DNA of 64,000 bases. It comes from Bacillus pseudomycoides. GTDB lineage: Bacteria > Bacillota > Bacilli > Bacillales > Bacillaceae_G. The notes beneath the pieces were generated by a model. The model searched no databases, had not been told where the DNA came from, and saw nothing but the letters and a program-made list of their open reading frames with translations. Numbering within the stretch: position 1 is the first letter of the stretch; every line of letters starts with the position of its first letter. The stretch is from NCBI RefSeq assembly GCF_022811845.1, contig NZ_CP064266.1, positions 1,054,001 to 1,118,000 of the forward strand, read 5' to 3'. This document shows positions 51,476 to 59,756 of this stretch, in pieces. Position numbers and translations under genes: made by a program.

Positions 51476-51512
51476 TGTTACGCTTTTGTAAAATAAATGT
51501 AATATTACATTT
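51476..51512. promoter_or_regulatory. WalR-type box and adjoining 18-bp palindrome upstream of the hydrolase
   Basis: TGTTAC-GCTTT-TGTAAA (51476-51492) fits the WalR direct repeat TGTWAH-N5-TGTWAH exactly, on the plus strand. AAATGTAATATTACATTT (51495-51512) is a perfect palindrome that repeats the TGTAAT half-site on both strands. They lie about 90-120 nt before the start codon. Confidence 0.65.
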
Positions 51513-51614
51513 GTCATTTCCTAGCATTATTCTTCTGATTCTGTATTTTCTTGTAGAATCTTAAGGAAATCACGCTATTTTTTTAGCTACTTGTCATAGA
51601 CTTGTTACAAAAAG

Positions 51615-51646
51615 AAAAAAACACAAGAAAGATTCCTTGTGTTTTT
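51615..51646 (-). terminator. Terminator of the HxlR gene
   Basis: AAAAACACAAG/CTTGTGTTTTT stem with T run on the minus strand. Confidence 0.85.
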
Positions 51647-51664
51647 CAATAAGAAAACATTCTA

Positions 51665-51979
51665 TTATTTCACCCATTTTTCAGCCCAGTTTTGGACTTC
51701 ATTCATAACACTTTCTAACGCCTTTCCTTTTTCTGTTAATCCGTATTCAATTCTAACAGGTACTTCTGGATAAACATTACGTACAACTACACCTTCGCTC
51801 TCTAATTCCTTTAAGCGTTCTGACAACATACGATCACTCATATTTGGGATAATATCCGCAATTTCTCGAAATCGTTTTGGTTCTTCTAGCAAAGATTTAA
51901 TAATTAAACCTGTCCACTTTTTACTAAGTAATGTAAAAGCCGACTCAAACTTTGGACATAAACAAGAATTATGCTCCAT
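51665..51979 (-). CDS. HxlR-family winged-helix regulator
   Basis: A 104-residue MarR-like regulator of the HxlR (DUF24) family: KFESAFTLLSKKWTGLIIKSLLEEPKRFREIADIIPNMSDRMLSERLKELESEGVV is the winged helix. Two cysteines near the N-terminus (NSCLCPKF) are in the position used by redox-sensing HxlR members such as HypR and YodB. The ATG at 51979 follows GAGGTG; a GTG at 51988 overlaps that site. Target unknown; no reductase gene is adjacent. Confidence 0.85.
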   Translation of the reverse strand: MEHNSCLCPKFESAFTLLSKKWTGLIIKSLLEEPKRFREIADIIPNMSDRMLSERLKELESEGVVVRNVYPEVPVRIEYGLTEKGKALESVMNEVQNWAEKWVK

Positions 51980-52072
51980 ATGTTTCACCTCTCCTTTATT
52001 ATAAAATAGTTTCTTATAAAAAGTAAGTAATAAAACTTTCCTTATTTTTTATAAATCTTTTAGATTTTCCAA

Positions 52073-52170
52073 CATATAAAGTGAAACTTTAATCGGTGGG
52101 GTTTCTTCCACCCACTCCTCATTAATAGGGTTTTGCGGGCAGTTGACCACCACCAAAAAAATAATTCCAT
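52073..52170. repeat. Repeat family C, copy 2
   Basis: ATAAAGTGAAACTTTAATCG then GTGGGGTTTCTTCCACCCAC and GCGGGCAGTTGACCACCACC; matches the left half of copy 1 and is shorter at the right. Confidence 0.6.
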
Positions 52171-52253
52171 GTTGGTCTTTCAATTCATTTTATATAAGTT
52201 AAATTTTACCACTACCAAATATTAACTTGTCAAACAAACATACGTATACCCGT

Positions 52254-52283
52254 AAAAAAACTCTCTACAAAAAGAGAGCTTTT
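52254..52283 (-). terminator. Terminator of the degV gene
   Basis: GCTCTC...GAGAG stem followed by seven T on the minus strand, 10 nt after the stop codon. Confidence 0.8.
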
Positions 52284-52292
52284 ACACTTTTA

Positions 52293-53135
52293 TTATTTTG
52301 TATACCAACCTAGTCCTAGCGCTCCCTCTCCTAGATGAGTTCCAATTACAGCACCAAAATAACTGATGCGGATTGTAACATGAGGGTACTTTTCCTCTAA
52401 TTCTTTCTGCCATTCTTTCGCTTCCTCTTCACGATTCGCATGGATAATAACAACTTCCATTGGCATACCTTTACTCGCTTGTTCATCTAAGATTTCAACG
52501 ATACGCTTTAGCGCCTTTTTGCGCGTACGAATTTTTTCAAACGGAATGATCACTTTATCTCTAAAATATAAAACCGGCTTTACTTGTAATAAGCTACCAA
52601 TAAATGCTTGCGCACTATTTAAACGACCACCACGTTGTAAATGATGCAAGTCATCCACAACAAAATAAGCATCTATCGTTTGTTTCATTTCGTCAAACCT
52701 AGCTAAAATTTCTTCTGGCGTCTTTCCTTCATTCGCCATTTTCGCACCTTCACGCACGTAAAACCCTTGTACTTCACAACTAATTTCAGAATCATACGTA
52801 TATACGTTTATCCCTTCGACCATTTGCCCAGCTGTCGTTGCTGTTTGATATGTACCGCTAATTCCGCTTGAAAGATGGATACAAATCACCGCATCGTATT
52901 CTTTTGCTAGTTCTTCAAATAGCTCCACAAATTTTCCAATTGCTGGTTGAGAAGTTTTTGGAAGTTCTTCATGTTCACGTACTTTCACATAAAAATCATC
53001 TGCTGTAATTTCTGCTTCTTCTTGATAAGAATTCGTTCCAAAAATCACATTTAATGGAATCATATGTATATTGAGTTCTTCACGAATATGCTTCGGTATA
53101 TATGCTGTACTATCCGTAACAATAGCTGTTCTCAT
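52293..53135 (-). CDS. DegV-family fatty-acid-binding protein
   Basis: A 280-residue DegV/FakB-type protein that holds a fatty acid between two domains, usually for phosphorylation by a FakA kinase encoded elsewhere. It has the N-terminal TDSTAYIP, the ligand-site LSSGISGTYQTA and the C-terminal FGAVIGTHLGEGALGLGW. The position next to comF matches B. subtilis yviA. The gap 53136-53375 is AT-rich without a gene. Confidence 0.93.
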   Translation of the reverse strand: MRTAIVTDSTAYIPKHIREELNIHMIPLNVIFGTNSYQEEAEITADDFYVKVREHEELPKTSQPAIGKFVELFEELAKEYDAVICIHLSSGISGTYQTATTAGQMVEGINVYTYDSEISCEVQGFYVREGAKMANEGKTPEEILARFDEMKQTIDAYFVVDDLHHLQRGGRLNSAQAFIGSLLQVKPVLYFRDKVIIPFEKIRTRKKALKRIVEILDEQASKGMPMEVVIIHANREEEAKEWQKELEEKYPHVTIRISYFGAVIGTHLGEGALGLGWYTK

Positions 53136-53375
53136 TTTCGTACCTGCCTTATAAAAAAGTTTTTATTTCCTAATTTTACACGAAAATAGGAAAAGGTGCA
53201 TTAATGTATGAAAAATGCCAGTTTAAGATTATAATCAATACTTGGGCAATTTACAACGAAAACGTTATATTTATAATATAATTTGCTATATTTCTACAAA
53301 AAATGTTTGAATCTGAAATCTAGCCCTTTTACAATAAAAAGTACTAGTCATTTTGAAAGATAGGAGCGTATACCA

Positions 53376-54017
53376 TTGCTATTACAATATTTAACAATAA
53401 AAGGCTGCGGTGAGCACGAAATTGTCATTCAAAAGTCACGGTTTATTTGCTATGTAAGCCGAGCGAAAACAGAAGAAGAAGCTCAAGAATTTATTCAAAA
53501 AATTAAAAAACAAAACTGGAATGCAACGCACAACTGCTCTGCCTATTTAATTGGTGAACGCGATCAAATTCAAAAGGCAAATGATGATGGTGAGCCGAGC
53601 GGAACTGCTGGTGTACCTATTTTAGAAGTATTAAAAAAACGCGGTCTAAAAGATACAGTCATTGTCGTCACACGTTATTTTGGCGGTATCAAACTTGGTG
53701 CTGGCGGCTTAATTCGCGCATATGGAAAATGTACAAGTGAAGGTCTTAACCATGTGGGTGTTGTAGAACGAAAACTAATGCGTATTATGAAAACGGAAAT
53801 TGATTATACGCTGCTCGGTAAAGTTGAAAACGAACTCCGTCAATCAGCTTACGCGATTAAAGAGATACATTACCTAGAAAATGTTACATTCGATACTTAT
53901 GTTGAAGAAAATCAAAAACAAATTTTTACTGACTGGATGATTGAATTAACAAATGGGAAATGTACAATAAAAGAAGACAACATGCTGTATTTAGAACAAG
54001 ACATTGTGCAACAATAA
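53376..54017 (+). CDS. yvyE: YigZ/IMPACT family protein YvyE
   Basis: A 213-residue IMPACT-family protein with the signature DDGEPSGTAGVPILEVLKKRGL and VVTRYFGGIKLGAGGLIRAYG in its N-terminal domain, and a DUF1949 C-terminal domain. Its bacterial role is unclear; the eukaryotic relative regulates Gcn2. It starts with TTG at 53376, preceded by TAGGAGCG. It is 25 nt upstream of the LCP gene, as in B. subtilis yvyE-yvhJ. Confidence 0.92.
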   Translation: MLLQYLTIKGCGEHEIVIQKSRFICYVSRAKTEEEAQEFIQKIKKQNWNATHNCSAYLIGERDQIQKANDDGEPSGTAGVPILEVLKKRGLKDTVIVVTRYFGGIKLGAGGLIRAYGKCTSEGLNHVGVVERKLMRIMKTEIDYTLLGKVENELRQSAYAIKEIHYLENVTFDTYVEENQKQIFTDWMIELTNGKCTIKEDNMLYLEQDIVQQ

Positions 54018-54042
54018 CATATAATTTTAAAGGAGATTATGT

Positions 54043-55146
54043 ATGGAAGAGCGTTATCATCATCTCCAAAAGAGAAGAATTAAAAAGAAGCGTAGACGTA
54101 GATTATTCATCTATCTCATTTTTATAGGGCTAATCAGCAGCGTAGGACTCTACATGTTTAATTCCTATTCTTCTCTCATGGAGATGTATAGTGGCTTCAC
54201 TCGTGATAAATCAAAATTACGTACGGCAGATGTAGAAATCACAAAAGAACCTTTCAGTGTCCTTATTATGGGAATTGAAGATTATGCAACCGATGGACAA
54301 AATGGACGAACAGATTCGCTTATGTTTGCAACAATTAATCCAAAAACAAAACATGTTTCTCTCATGAGTATTCCGCGTGACTCACGCGTTACAATTGCTG
54401 GAAAAAACAAAAAAGATAAAATTAACGCAGCCCATGCTTACGGCGGAGAAAAATTGGCATTGGAAACGGTCGAAAACTTTTTACGTGTGCCAGTTGACCA
54501 TTACATTAAAATTGATTTCAAAGGCTTTAAAGGAATTGTTGATGCTGTTGGTGGCATTACAGTTGATGTTCCTTTTGATTTCGAGGAACGATCTGATATC
54601 GATTACTACAAGCTAATTCAATTTAAGAAAGGGCAGCAAGAATTAAATGGTGAAGAAGCACTAGCTTATGTTCGCATGCGAAAACAAGATCCAAATGGAG
54701 ATTACGGCCGTGCTACAAGGCAACGACAAGTACTTGCTGCCGTTGTCCATAAATTAAATTCTGCTTCCACAGTCTTTAAAATTAAAGACTTGGCTGAGGT
54801 TGTTGGAAAATATGTAAAAACTGATGTACCTGTGTCTGATGGACTTGCCTTATACAATAAATTATCTGGATTTGATCCTTCAAACATCCAAACACTTAAA
54901 TTAGAAGGTGAGGATAAAAAACTAAACGATATTTATTACTTTATCCCAGATGAAGTGAACCTTCAAACTGTTCGTAATGAACTTTTAAAAAACTTAGAAC
55001 AAGATCAAACAAATACAAATACAAATTCAAGTTCTAACTCTGATACGAATACAACAAATTCATCTACTAATAAAAAAGAACAAGAGCCTCCTCCGTCTAC
55101 GAACGCGAATGCGGAGTGGCTAATGCGAAACCACCAGCAAAATTAA
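54043..55146 (+). CDS. LytR-CpsA-Psr (LCP) ligase, TagV/YvhJ-like
   Basis: A 367-residue membrane-anchored phosphotransferase that attaches secondary polymers to peptidoglycan. Short basic cytoplasmic N-terminus, one membrane segment (LFIYLIFIGLISSVGLYMF), then the extracellular LCP domain (about 70-300) with RTDSLMFATINPKTKHVSLMSIPRDSRV, DAVGGITVDVP and YVRMRKQDPNGDYGRATRQRQV. The tail (about 320-360) is low complexity, rich in Asn, Ser and Thr. In the B. cereus group the cargo would be secondary cell-wall polysaccharide. Co-oriented with yvyE; tagO, about 3.3 kb further right, is the functional partner. Confidence 0.92.
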   Translation: MEERYHHLQKRRIKKKRRRRLFIYLIFIGLISSVGLYMFNSYSSLMEMYSGFTRDKSKLRTADVEITKEPFSVLIMGIEDYATDGQNGRTDSLMFATINPKTKHVSLMSIPRDSRVTIAGKNKKDKINAAHAYGGEKLALETVENFLRVPVDHYIKIDFKGFKGIVDAVGGITVDVPFDFEERSDIDYYKLIQFKKGQQELNGEEALAYVRMRKQDPNGDYGRATRQRQVLAAVVHKLNSASTVFKIKDLAEVVGKYVKTDVPVSDGLALYNKLSGFDPSNIQTLKLEGEDKKLNDIYYFIPDEVNLQTVRNELLKNLEQDQTNTNTNSSSNSDTNTTNSSTNKKEQEPPPSTNANAEWLMRNHQQN

Positions 55147-55155
55147 AGACAAAAA

Positions 55156-55205
55156 AGAAAAGAGCCACTCCCTCTATCGACAGATATGAGGATTGGCTCT
55201 TTTTT
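55156..55205. terminator. Bidirectional terminator between LCP and mnaA genes
   Basis: AAAAGAGCCA...TTGGCTCTTTTT with further pairing CTC/GAG inside; A run left, T run right, between converging genes. Confidence 0.8.
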
Positions 55206-55207
55206 AC

Positions 55208-56326
55208 TTACTTTTTATTAAAATATTGTAAAATCGCTTCTACAATACGCTCTGAAGCGAGACCGTCACCGTAAGGATTAGATGCTTGCGCCATTTTGTC
55301 ATGCGCTTCTTTGTTAGATAACAATTCATCTGCAAGTGTAAAGATTGTCTCTTCGTCTGTACCCGCTAATTTTAACGTACCCGCTTCAATTCCTTCTGGG
55401 CGCTCTGTCGTATCACGAAGAACAAGAACCGGTACACCAAGAGAAGGTGCTTCCTCTTGTACACCACCAGAATCTGTTAACATTAAATACGAACGTGCTG
55501 CAACATTATGGAAATCAATTACATCGAGCGGTTCAATTAAATGAATGCGGTTATGGTCTCCTAAAATATCGTTAGCAGTTTCACGTACAACAGGATTCAT
55601 ATGAACTGGATATACAACTTGTACATCTTCATATTTTTCAACAAGGCGTTTAATTGCACGGAACATATTGCGCATTGGTTCACCTAAATTTTCACGACGA
55701 TGCGCTGTCATAAGTACAAGTCTGTCATTTCCAAGCTTCTCTAGGACCGGATGACTATACTCTTCTTTTACTGTCGTTTTCAGGGCATCAATTGCTGTGT
55801 TTCCTGTTATGAAAATACGAGATTCATCTTTATTTTCTTGTTGCAAGTTCGTTGCTGATTTTTCTGTAGGAGAGAAATGAAGGTCTGCCATTACACCTGT
55901 TAATTGACGGTTCATTTCTTCCGGATATGGAGAATATTTATCCCATGTACGAAGTCCAGCTTCCACATGGCCAATTGGAATTTGATTATAGAAAGCAGCA
56001 AGGCTCGCAATAAAAGTAGTTGTTGTATCACCATGTACAAGAACGATATCTGGCTTTGCTTCCTTCATTACTTTATCTAAGCCCTCTAAACCACGTGTTG
56101 TAATATCAATTAATGTTTGACGGTCTTTCATAATATTCAAATCAAAATCCGGCGTAATTCCAAAGATATCTAAAACTTGATCTAACATTTGACGATGCTG
56201 TGCTGTCACTGTCACAATAGATTCAATTTGCTCAGGATGCTTTTGCAACTCTAACACAAGAGGTGCCATTTTAATCGCTTCTGGACGTGTTCCAAAAATG
56301 GTCATTACTTTTAAACGTTCAGTCAT
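55208..56326 (-). CDS. mnaA: UDP-N-acetylglucosamine 2-epimerase
   Basis: A 372-residue non-hydrolysing epimerase that interconverts UDP-GlcNAc and UDP-ManNAc. It has the N-terminal IFGTRPEAIKMAPLVLEL, substrate-site GHVEAGLRTWDKYSPYPEEMNRQ, TAHRRENLGEPM and the allosteric/active-site SDSGGVQEEAPSLGVPVLVLRDTTERPEG. UDP-ManNAc feeds the linkage unit of secondary wall polymers, in line with the nearby tagO. B. anthracis is known to carry two such enzymes (GneY, GneZ). Confidence 0.95.
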   Translation of the reverse strand: MTERLKVMTIFGTRPEAIKMAPLVLELQKHPEQIESIVTVTAQHRQMLDQVLDIFGITPDFDLNIMKDRQTLIDITTRGLEGLDKVMKEAKPDIVLVHGDTTTTFIASLAAFYNQIPIGHVEAGLRTWDKYSPYPEEMNRQLTGVMADLHFSPTEKSATNLQQENKDESRIFITGNTAIDALKTTVKEEYSHPVLEKLGNDRLVLMTAHRRENLGEPMRNMFRAIKRLVEKYEDVQVVYPVHMNPVVRETANDILGDHNRIHLIEPLDVIDFHNVAARSYLMLTDSGGVQEEAPSLGVPVLVLRDTTERPEGIEAGTLKLAGTDEETIFTLADELLSNKEAHDKMAQASNPYGDGLASERIVEAILQYFNKK

Positions 56327-56403
56327 TTCACTGCCTCTTTTCTTTCACTAGTTAAGATATATACTATATAAATACAAGTTTAAAAGACGATTGAAGACCT
56401 TTT

Positions 56404-56560
56404 TCAGGTGGGAGAGAGTGTCCAGCCATACATAGACACGGTCAATTCCTCTTTTAGCCCCATGCCAAGTAAAAACAAAAGGAGAAAACGAGTGGAAATC
56501 TCTTTTTGTTTTCATAACAGCAACTTATACGCCAACAAATAAACATAGATTTATATAATA
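56404..56560. repeat. Repeat family A, copy 3
   Basis: GTGGGAGAGAGTGTCCAGCC...CCCATGCCAAGTAAAAACAA...AGGAGAAAACGAGTGGAAAT and end TAGATTTATATAATAT. It lies between the epimerase start and the broken dehydrogenase gene. Confidence 0.7.
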
Positions 56561-56611
56561 TCGTTACCACCATTATAGTATGAGAATATACAAAGACAAA
56601 AGAAAGCGTTC

Positions 56612-57860
56612 TTAATAGACGATAGAAACTTCTCTATTACAGATGCTCTTTCTGCCAACAGAATAGTAATCCATTCTGTGGTTTTCAACACCCTTCCCAG
56701 TATAGCAATTTCTCCCATCAAATAAAATAGCTTCTCGTATAAGCTTCACATACCTTTCTAATGGATACGTTCGTATGCATTCCCAATCGGTTACAATAAA
56801 TACCGCTTCCGCCCCTGTCACTGCCTCATCTAGATTTGTTGTATATGTTATTTCGTCTCCAAATAACTTTTGCAAATGTAAAATGGCCTGTGGATCATAT
56901 ACAATTACGTCCGCTTCCATTTTTACTAATTCTTTTATAATGGGAAGAGATGGTGCCTCCCTAATATCATCTGTATTTGGCTTAAAGGAGGCTCCTAACA
57001 CCGCTATCCGCTTTTAACAAACTGAAATCATGTGCAACATTACCTGCAATTTGGACGAGAGCATTTGTATCTTTCGGGAAACATGAACCCCCATAACCGA
57101 TACCTGCCTGTAAGAAGTGCGAACCAATCCGCTGATCCATTCCCACGCCACCCGCGACTTCTAATACATCTGCCCCTACTTTCTCGCATATATTGGAAAT
57201 TTCATTTATGAAGCTAATTTTCGTAGCCAAAAAAGCATTTGAAGCATATTTAATCATTTCAGGGCTGCGAATATCTGTCACAAACGTTTCAATTCGTAAC
57301 TTACTGTATAACGTCTCTATCTTTTGTGCAATTTCATCTGTCTCCGCTCCTATAACAATGCGATCACCATGGAAAAAATCATATATACCAGAGCCTTCAC
57401 GTAAAAATTCTGGATTAGATACCATATGTATACGATGTCGTCCTTGTAGCTTTTCTTGAATCCATTCTTTCATTTGATCATTCGTACCTACAGGAACCGT
57501 ACTTTTTGTAATTACAATTATATCTGAAGTTATATACGTGCCAATTTCATAACAACTATTACGAATATATGTTAAATCTGCTGTTCCATCCGGTAAAGAT
57601 GGGGTTCCTACCGCTACAAATATGAAATCTGCATGTTTAAATGCCTCTGCTTGACTAGATGTAAATACTAACCTCTTTTCTTGGACCGCCGCATCCACTA
57701 ATTGCTCTAGACCAGGCTCATAAATTGGCATTTCACCTTGCTTCATTCTGACAATTTTTCCTTTATCTATATCAAAACAAGTAACTGAATGACCTAACGT
57801 GGCTAATCCTACTCCCGTAATTAATCCTACATATCCAGTACCTATCACCGTAATCTTCAT
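56612..57860 (-). pseudogene. UDP-glucose 6-dehydrogenase broken by an internal deletion and frameshift
   Basis: The N-terminal part (57860 to about 57014) has the NAD motif MKITVIGTGYVGLITGVGLATLGH, VGTPSLPDGTADLTYI, STVPVGTND and the active-site GIGYGGSCFPKDTNAL. After NVAHDFSLLK the frame runs into ADSGVRSLL and a stop at 56984. In another frame the C-terminal UDP-binding domain resumes directly with IAVLGASFKPNTDDIREAPSLPIIKEL and ends at 56612. The usual stretch of about 25-30 residues between HDFxLLK and the KxxAVLG strand is missing, so DNA was deleted and the frame lost. Both halves are otherwise well conserved, so the event seems recent. UDP-glucuronate would have gone into a wall or capsule polymer. 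Confidence 0.88.
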
Positions 57861-58229
57861 TAGTTGTTCCGCACAGACTACTGAACACTTTTTAGATAGT
57901 CTGCACTTCCCCCTTTCATACTCAAAATGAATATAAGGCCAATCCTTAGGGTACTCTTGTTTCACATATCAAGACATAAAACTGCCAAAATAAGCTAACA
58001 CGTATGCTCTCATCCCCTATTATATGAGACGCCTGCTCTTTCTTTTTTTAAGATTTTGTAAAATAAAGCCCTTCATTTAGATATTTTTCTTTACAAAACG
58101 CTTTATTATTGGCACATTTCATGTTTCCATATTTTAACGCGAAACGTACGTATTTTAACGTGTAACACTTATAATAAAGGAAACCGGTCACACCATACCC
58201 TTCCTACTAGGAAAAAACTTATATGTAAA

Positions 58230-58249
58230 TGTCATAATTCTGTATGACA
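58230..58249. promoter_or_regulatory. Dyad upstream of tagO
   Basis: TGTCATAATTCTGTATGACA has 7-bp arms (TGTCATA/TATGACA) around 6 bp. It lies in the 625-bp gap between the broken dehydrogenase and tagO (57861-58485), which otherwise is AT-rich with no gene seen. Candidate operator only. Confidence 0.35.
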
Positions 58250-58374
58250 ATTTAAAAACTATGTAATACAAGTTAATGATAAAATATATTGTAACCTACT
58301 TGCACGACATCGTATGTATTATAAATTTGTCACATATTTGACCTATTTCCAATTACAGTGAATATAAAAAAACA

Positions 58375-58402
58375 TTGAATTCTAGTCTTTTTGTGATACC
58401 AT
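58375..58402 (+). promoter_or_regulatory. Candidate promoter of tagO
   Basis: TTGAAT, 16-bp spacer, TACCAT, about 80 nt upstream of the tagO start. Sigma-A-like but not consensus. Confidence 0.4.
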
Positions 58403-58485
58403 ATGTTATGAGCCTGTAAACAAACATCATAAATTTCAGATAAACAAGTTAGAAATTACGTTAAAACATAAAAGGTGGGGTATTA

Positions 58486-59559
58486 ATGGACTCACAAGTG
58501 ATTTATGCTGTTTTGGCATCTTTCATTACCGTATTAGTCGTTACTCCTTTTGTTATCAAATTAGCATTTAAAATTGGAGCGACTGATAAGCCAAACGCAC
58601 GTAAAGTACACCAAAAAGTCATGCCTCGTCTAGGTGGATTGGCAATCTTTATTGGTGTAGCTGTAGGATTTCTTGTTAGTGGATTATACGAACAACGCAT
58701 GCTAACAATTAGTTTAGGCGCTGTTATCATTGTCATTATCGGTATTTTAGATGACATGTATGAATTATCAGCAAAAGTTAAATTTGGTGGACAACTATTA
58801 GTTGCTGCACTCATTGTAAAAAGTGGATTATTAGTACAGGTGTTGTACATTCCAATCTTAGGAGATACTGAACTTGGCATACTTGCATATCCAATTACAG
58901 TATTTTGGATTGTCGGTATTACAAATGCCATCAATTTAATTGATGGCTTAGACGGATTATCTGCTGGAATTTCATCCATCGTTCTTGCAACCTTGGCATA
59001 TATGGCCTTTACTAGCCCAATGGGCACTGGCGCTGTAATCATCTTACCACTCGCACTCATTGCGCTTGCAAGTACACTTGGATTTTTATTCTATAACTTT
59101 CACCCAGCCAAGATTTTCATGGGAGATACAGGGGCATTATTCTTAGGATATTGTATTTCTGTTATATCGTTACTTGGATTATACAAAAGCGTAACGTTAT
59201 TCAGTTTCCTTGTTCCAATTATTATTTTAGGTGTACCTATATTCGACACACTGTTTGCGATTATTAGACGAATTGTGAATAAAAAACCAATTTCGGCGCC
59301 AGATAAATCGCACTTACATCATCGTCTATTAGCAATGGGCTTCTCTCATCGCACGACGGTACTCATCATTTACGCATTTGGTATTTTCTTTAGCGTAAAT
59401 GCGATTATTTTCTCTAGTGCAACATTATGGTTATCCATTATCCTTCTGTTTGCTTTAATACTCTTTACTGAAATCGTAGCAGAAATAATTGGCCTTGTAC
59501 ACGAGCGTTATAAACCAATTATTTCCTTCTATAAAAAAGTAAAAAAACGCGAAGAATAA
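58486..59559 (+). CDS. tagO: Undecaprenyl-phosphate GlcNAc-1-phosphate transferase TagO
   Basis: A 357-residue membrane enzyme with about eleven membrane segments that starts secondary wall polymer synthesis by moving GlcNAc-1-P from UDP-GlcNAc onto undecaprenyl phosphate. MraY/WecA motifs: GILDDMYELSAKVKFGGQ, NAINLIDGLDGLSAG, HPAKIFMGDTGALFLG and PDKSHLHHRLLAMGFSH. Shine-Dalgarno AAAGGTGGGG before the ATG. In the B. cereus group, which lacks classical teichoic acids, it would make the linkage unit of secondary cell-wall polysaccharide. Confidence 0.95.
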   Translation: MDSQVIYAVLASFITVLVVTPFVIKLAFKIGATDKPNARKVHQKVMPRLGGLAIFIGVAVGFLVSGLYEQRMLTISLGAVIIVIIGILDDMYELSAKVKFGGQLLVAALIVKSGLLVQVLYIPILGDTELGILAYPITVFWIVGITNAINLIDGLDGLSAGISSIVLATLAYMAFTSPMGTGAVIILPLALIALASTLGFLFYNFHPAKIFMGDTGALFLGYCISVISLLGLYKSVTLFSFLVPIIILGVPIFDTLFAIIRRIVNKKPISAPDKSHLHHRLLAMGFSHRTTVLIIYAFGIFFSVNAIIFSSATLWLSIILLFALILFTEIVAEIIGLVHERYKPIISFYKKVKKREE

Positions 59560-59592
59560 CTGTAGTATAACCTTTACTAGCAAAAAATATTC

Positions 59593-59634
59593 AAATAGCA
59601 CCCTTTCTTTTTAAGATAGGGTGCTATTTTTTTA
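59593..59634 (+). terminator. Terminator of tagO
   Basis: AATAGCACCCT/AGGGTGCTATT stem followed by TTTTTTATTT. Confidence 0.9.
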
Positions 59635-59756
59635 TTTCCAAAATATAGTTTGTTTGAGAGTTCTTCTATTGGAGAAAGATATACATATAAAGAGGATAAT
59701 GAGACTACAGTCTTAACTCCTTCTCCATGACTGTTAGACTGAGGGTGAGTATTTTG

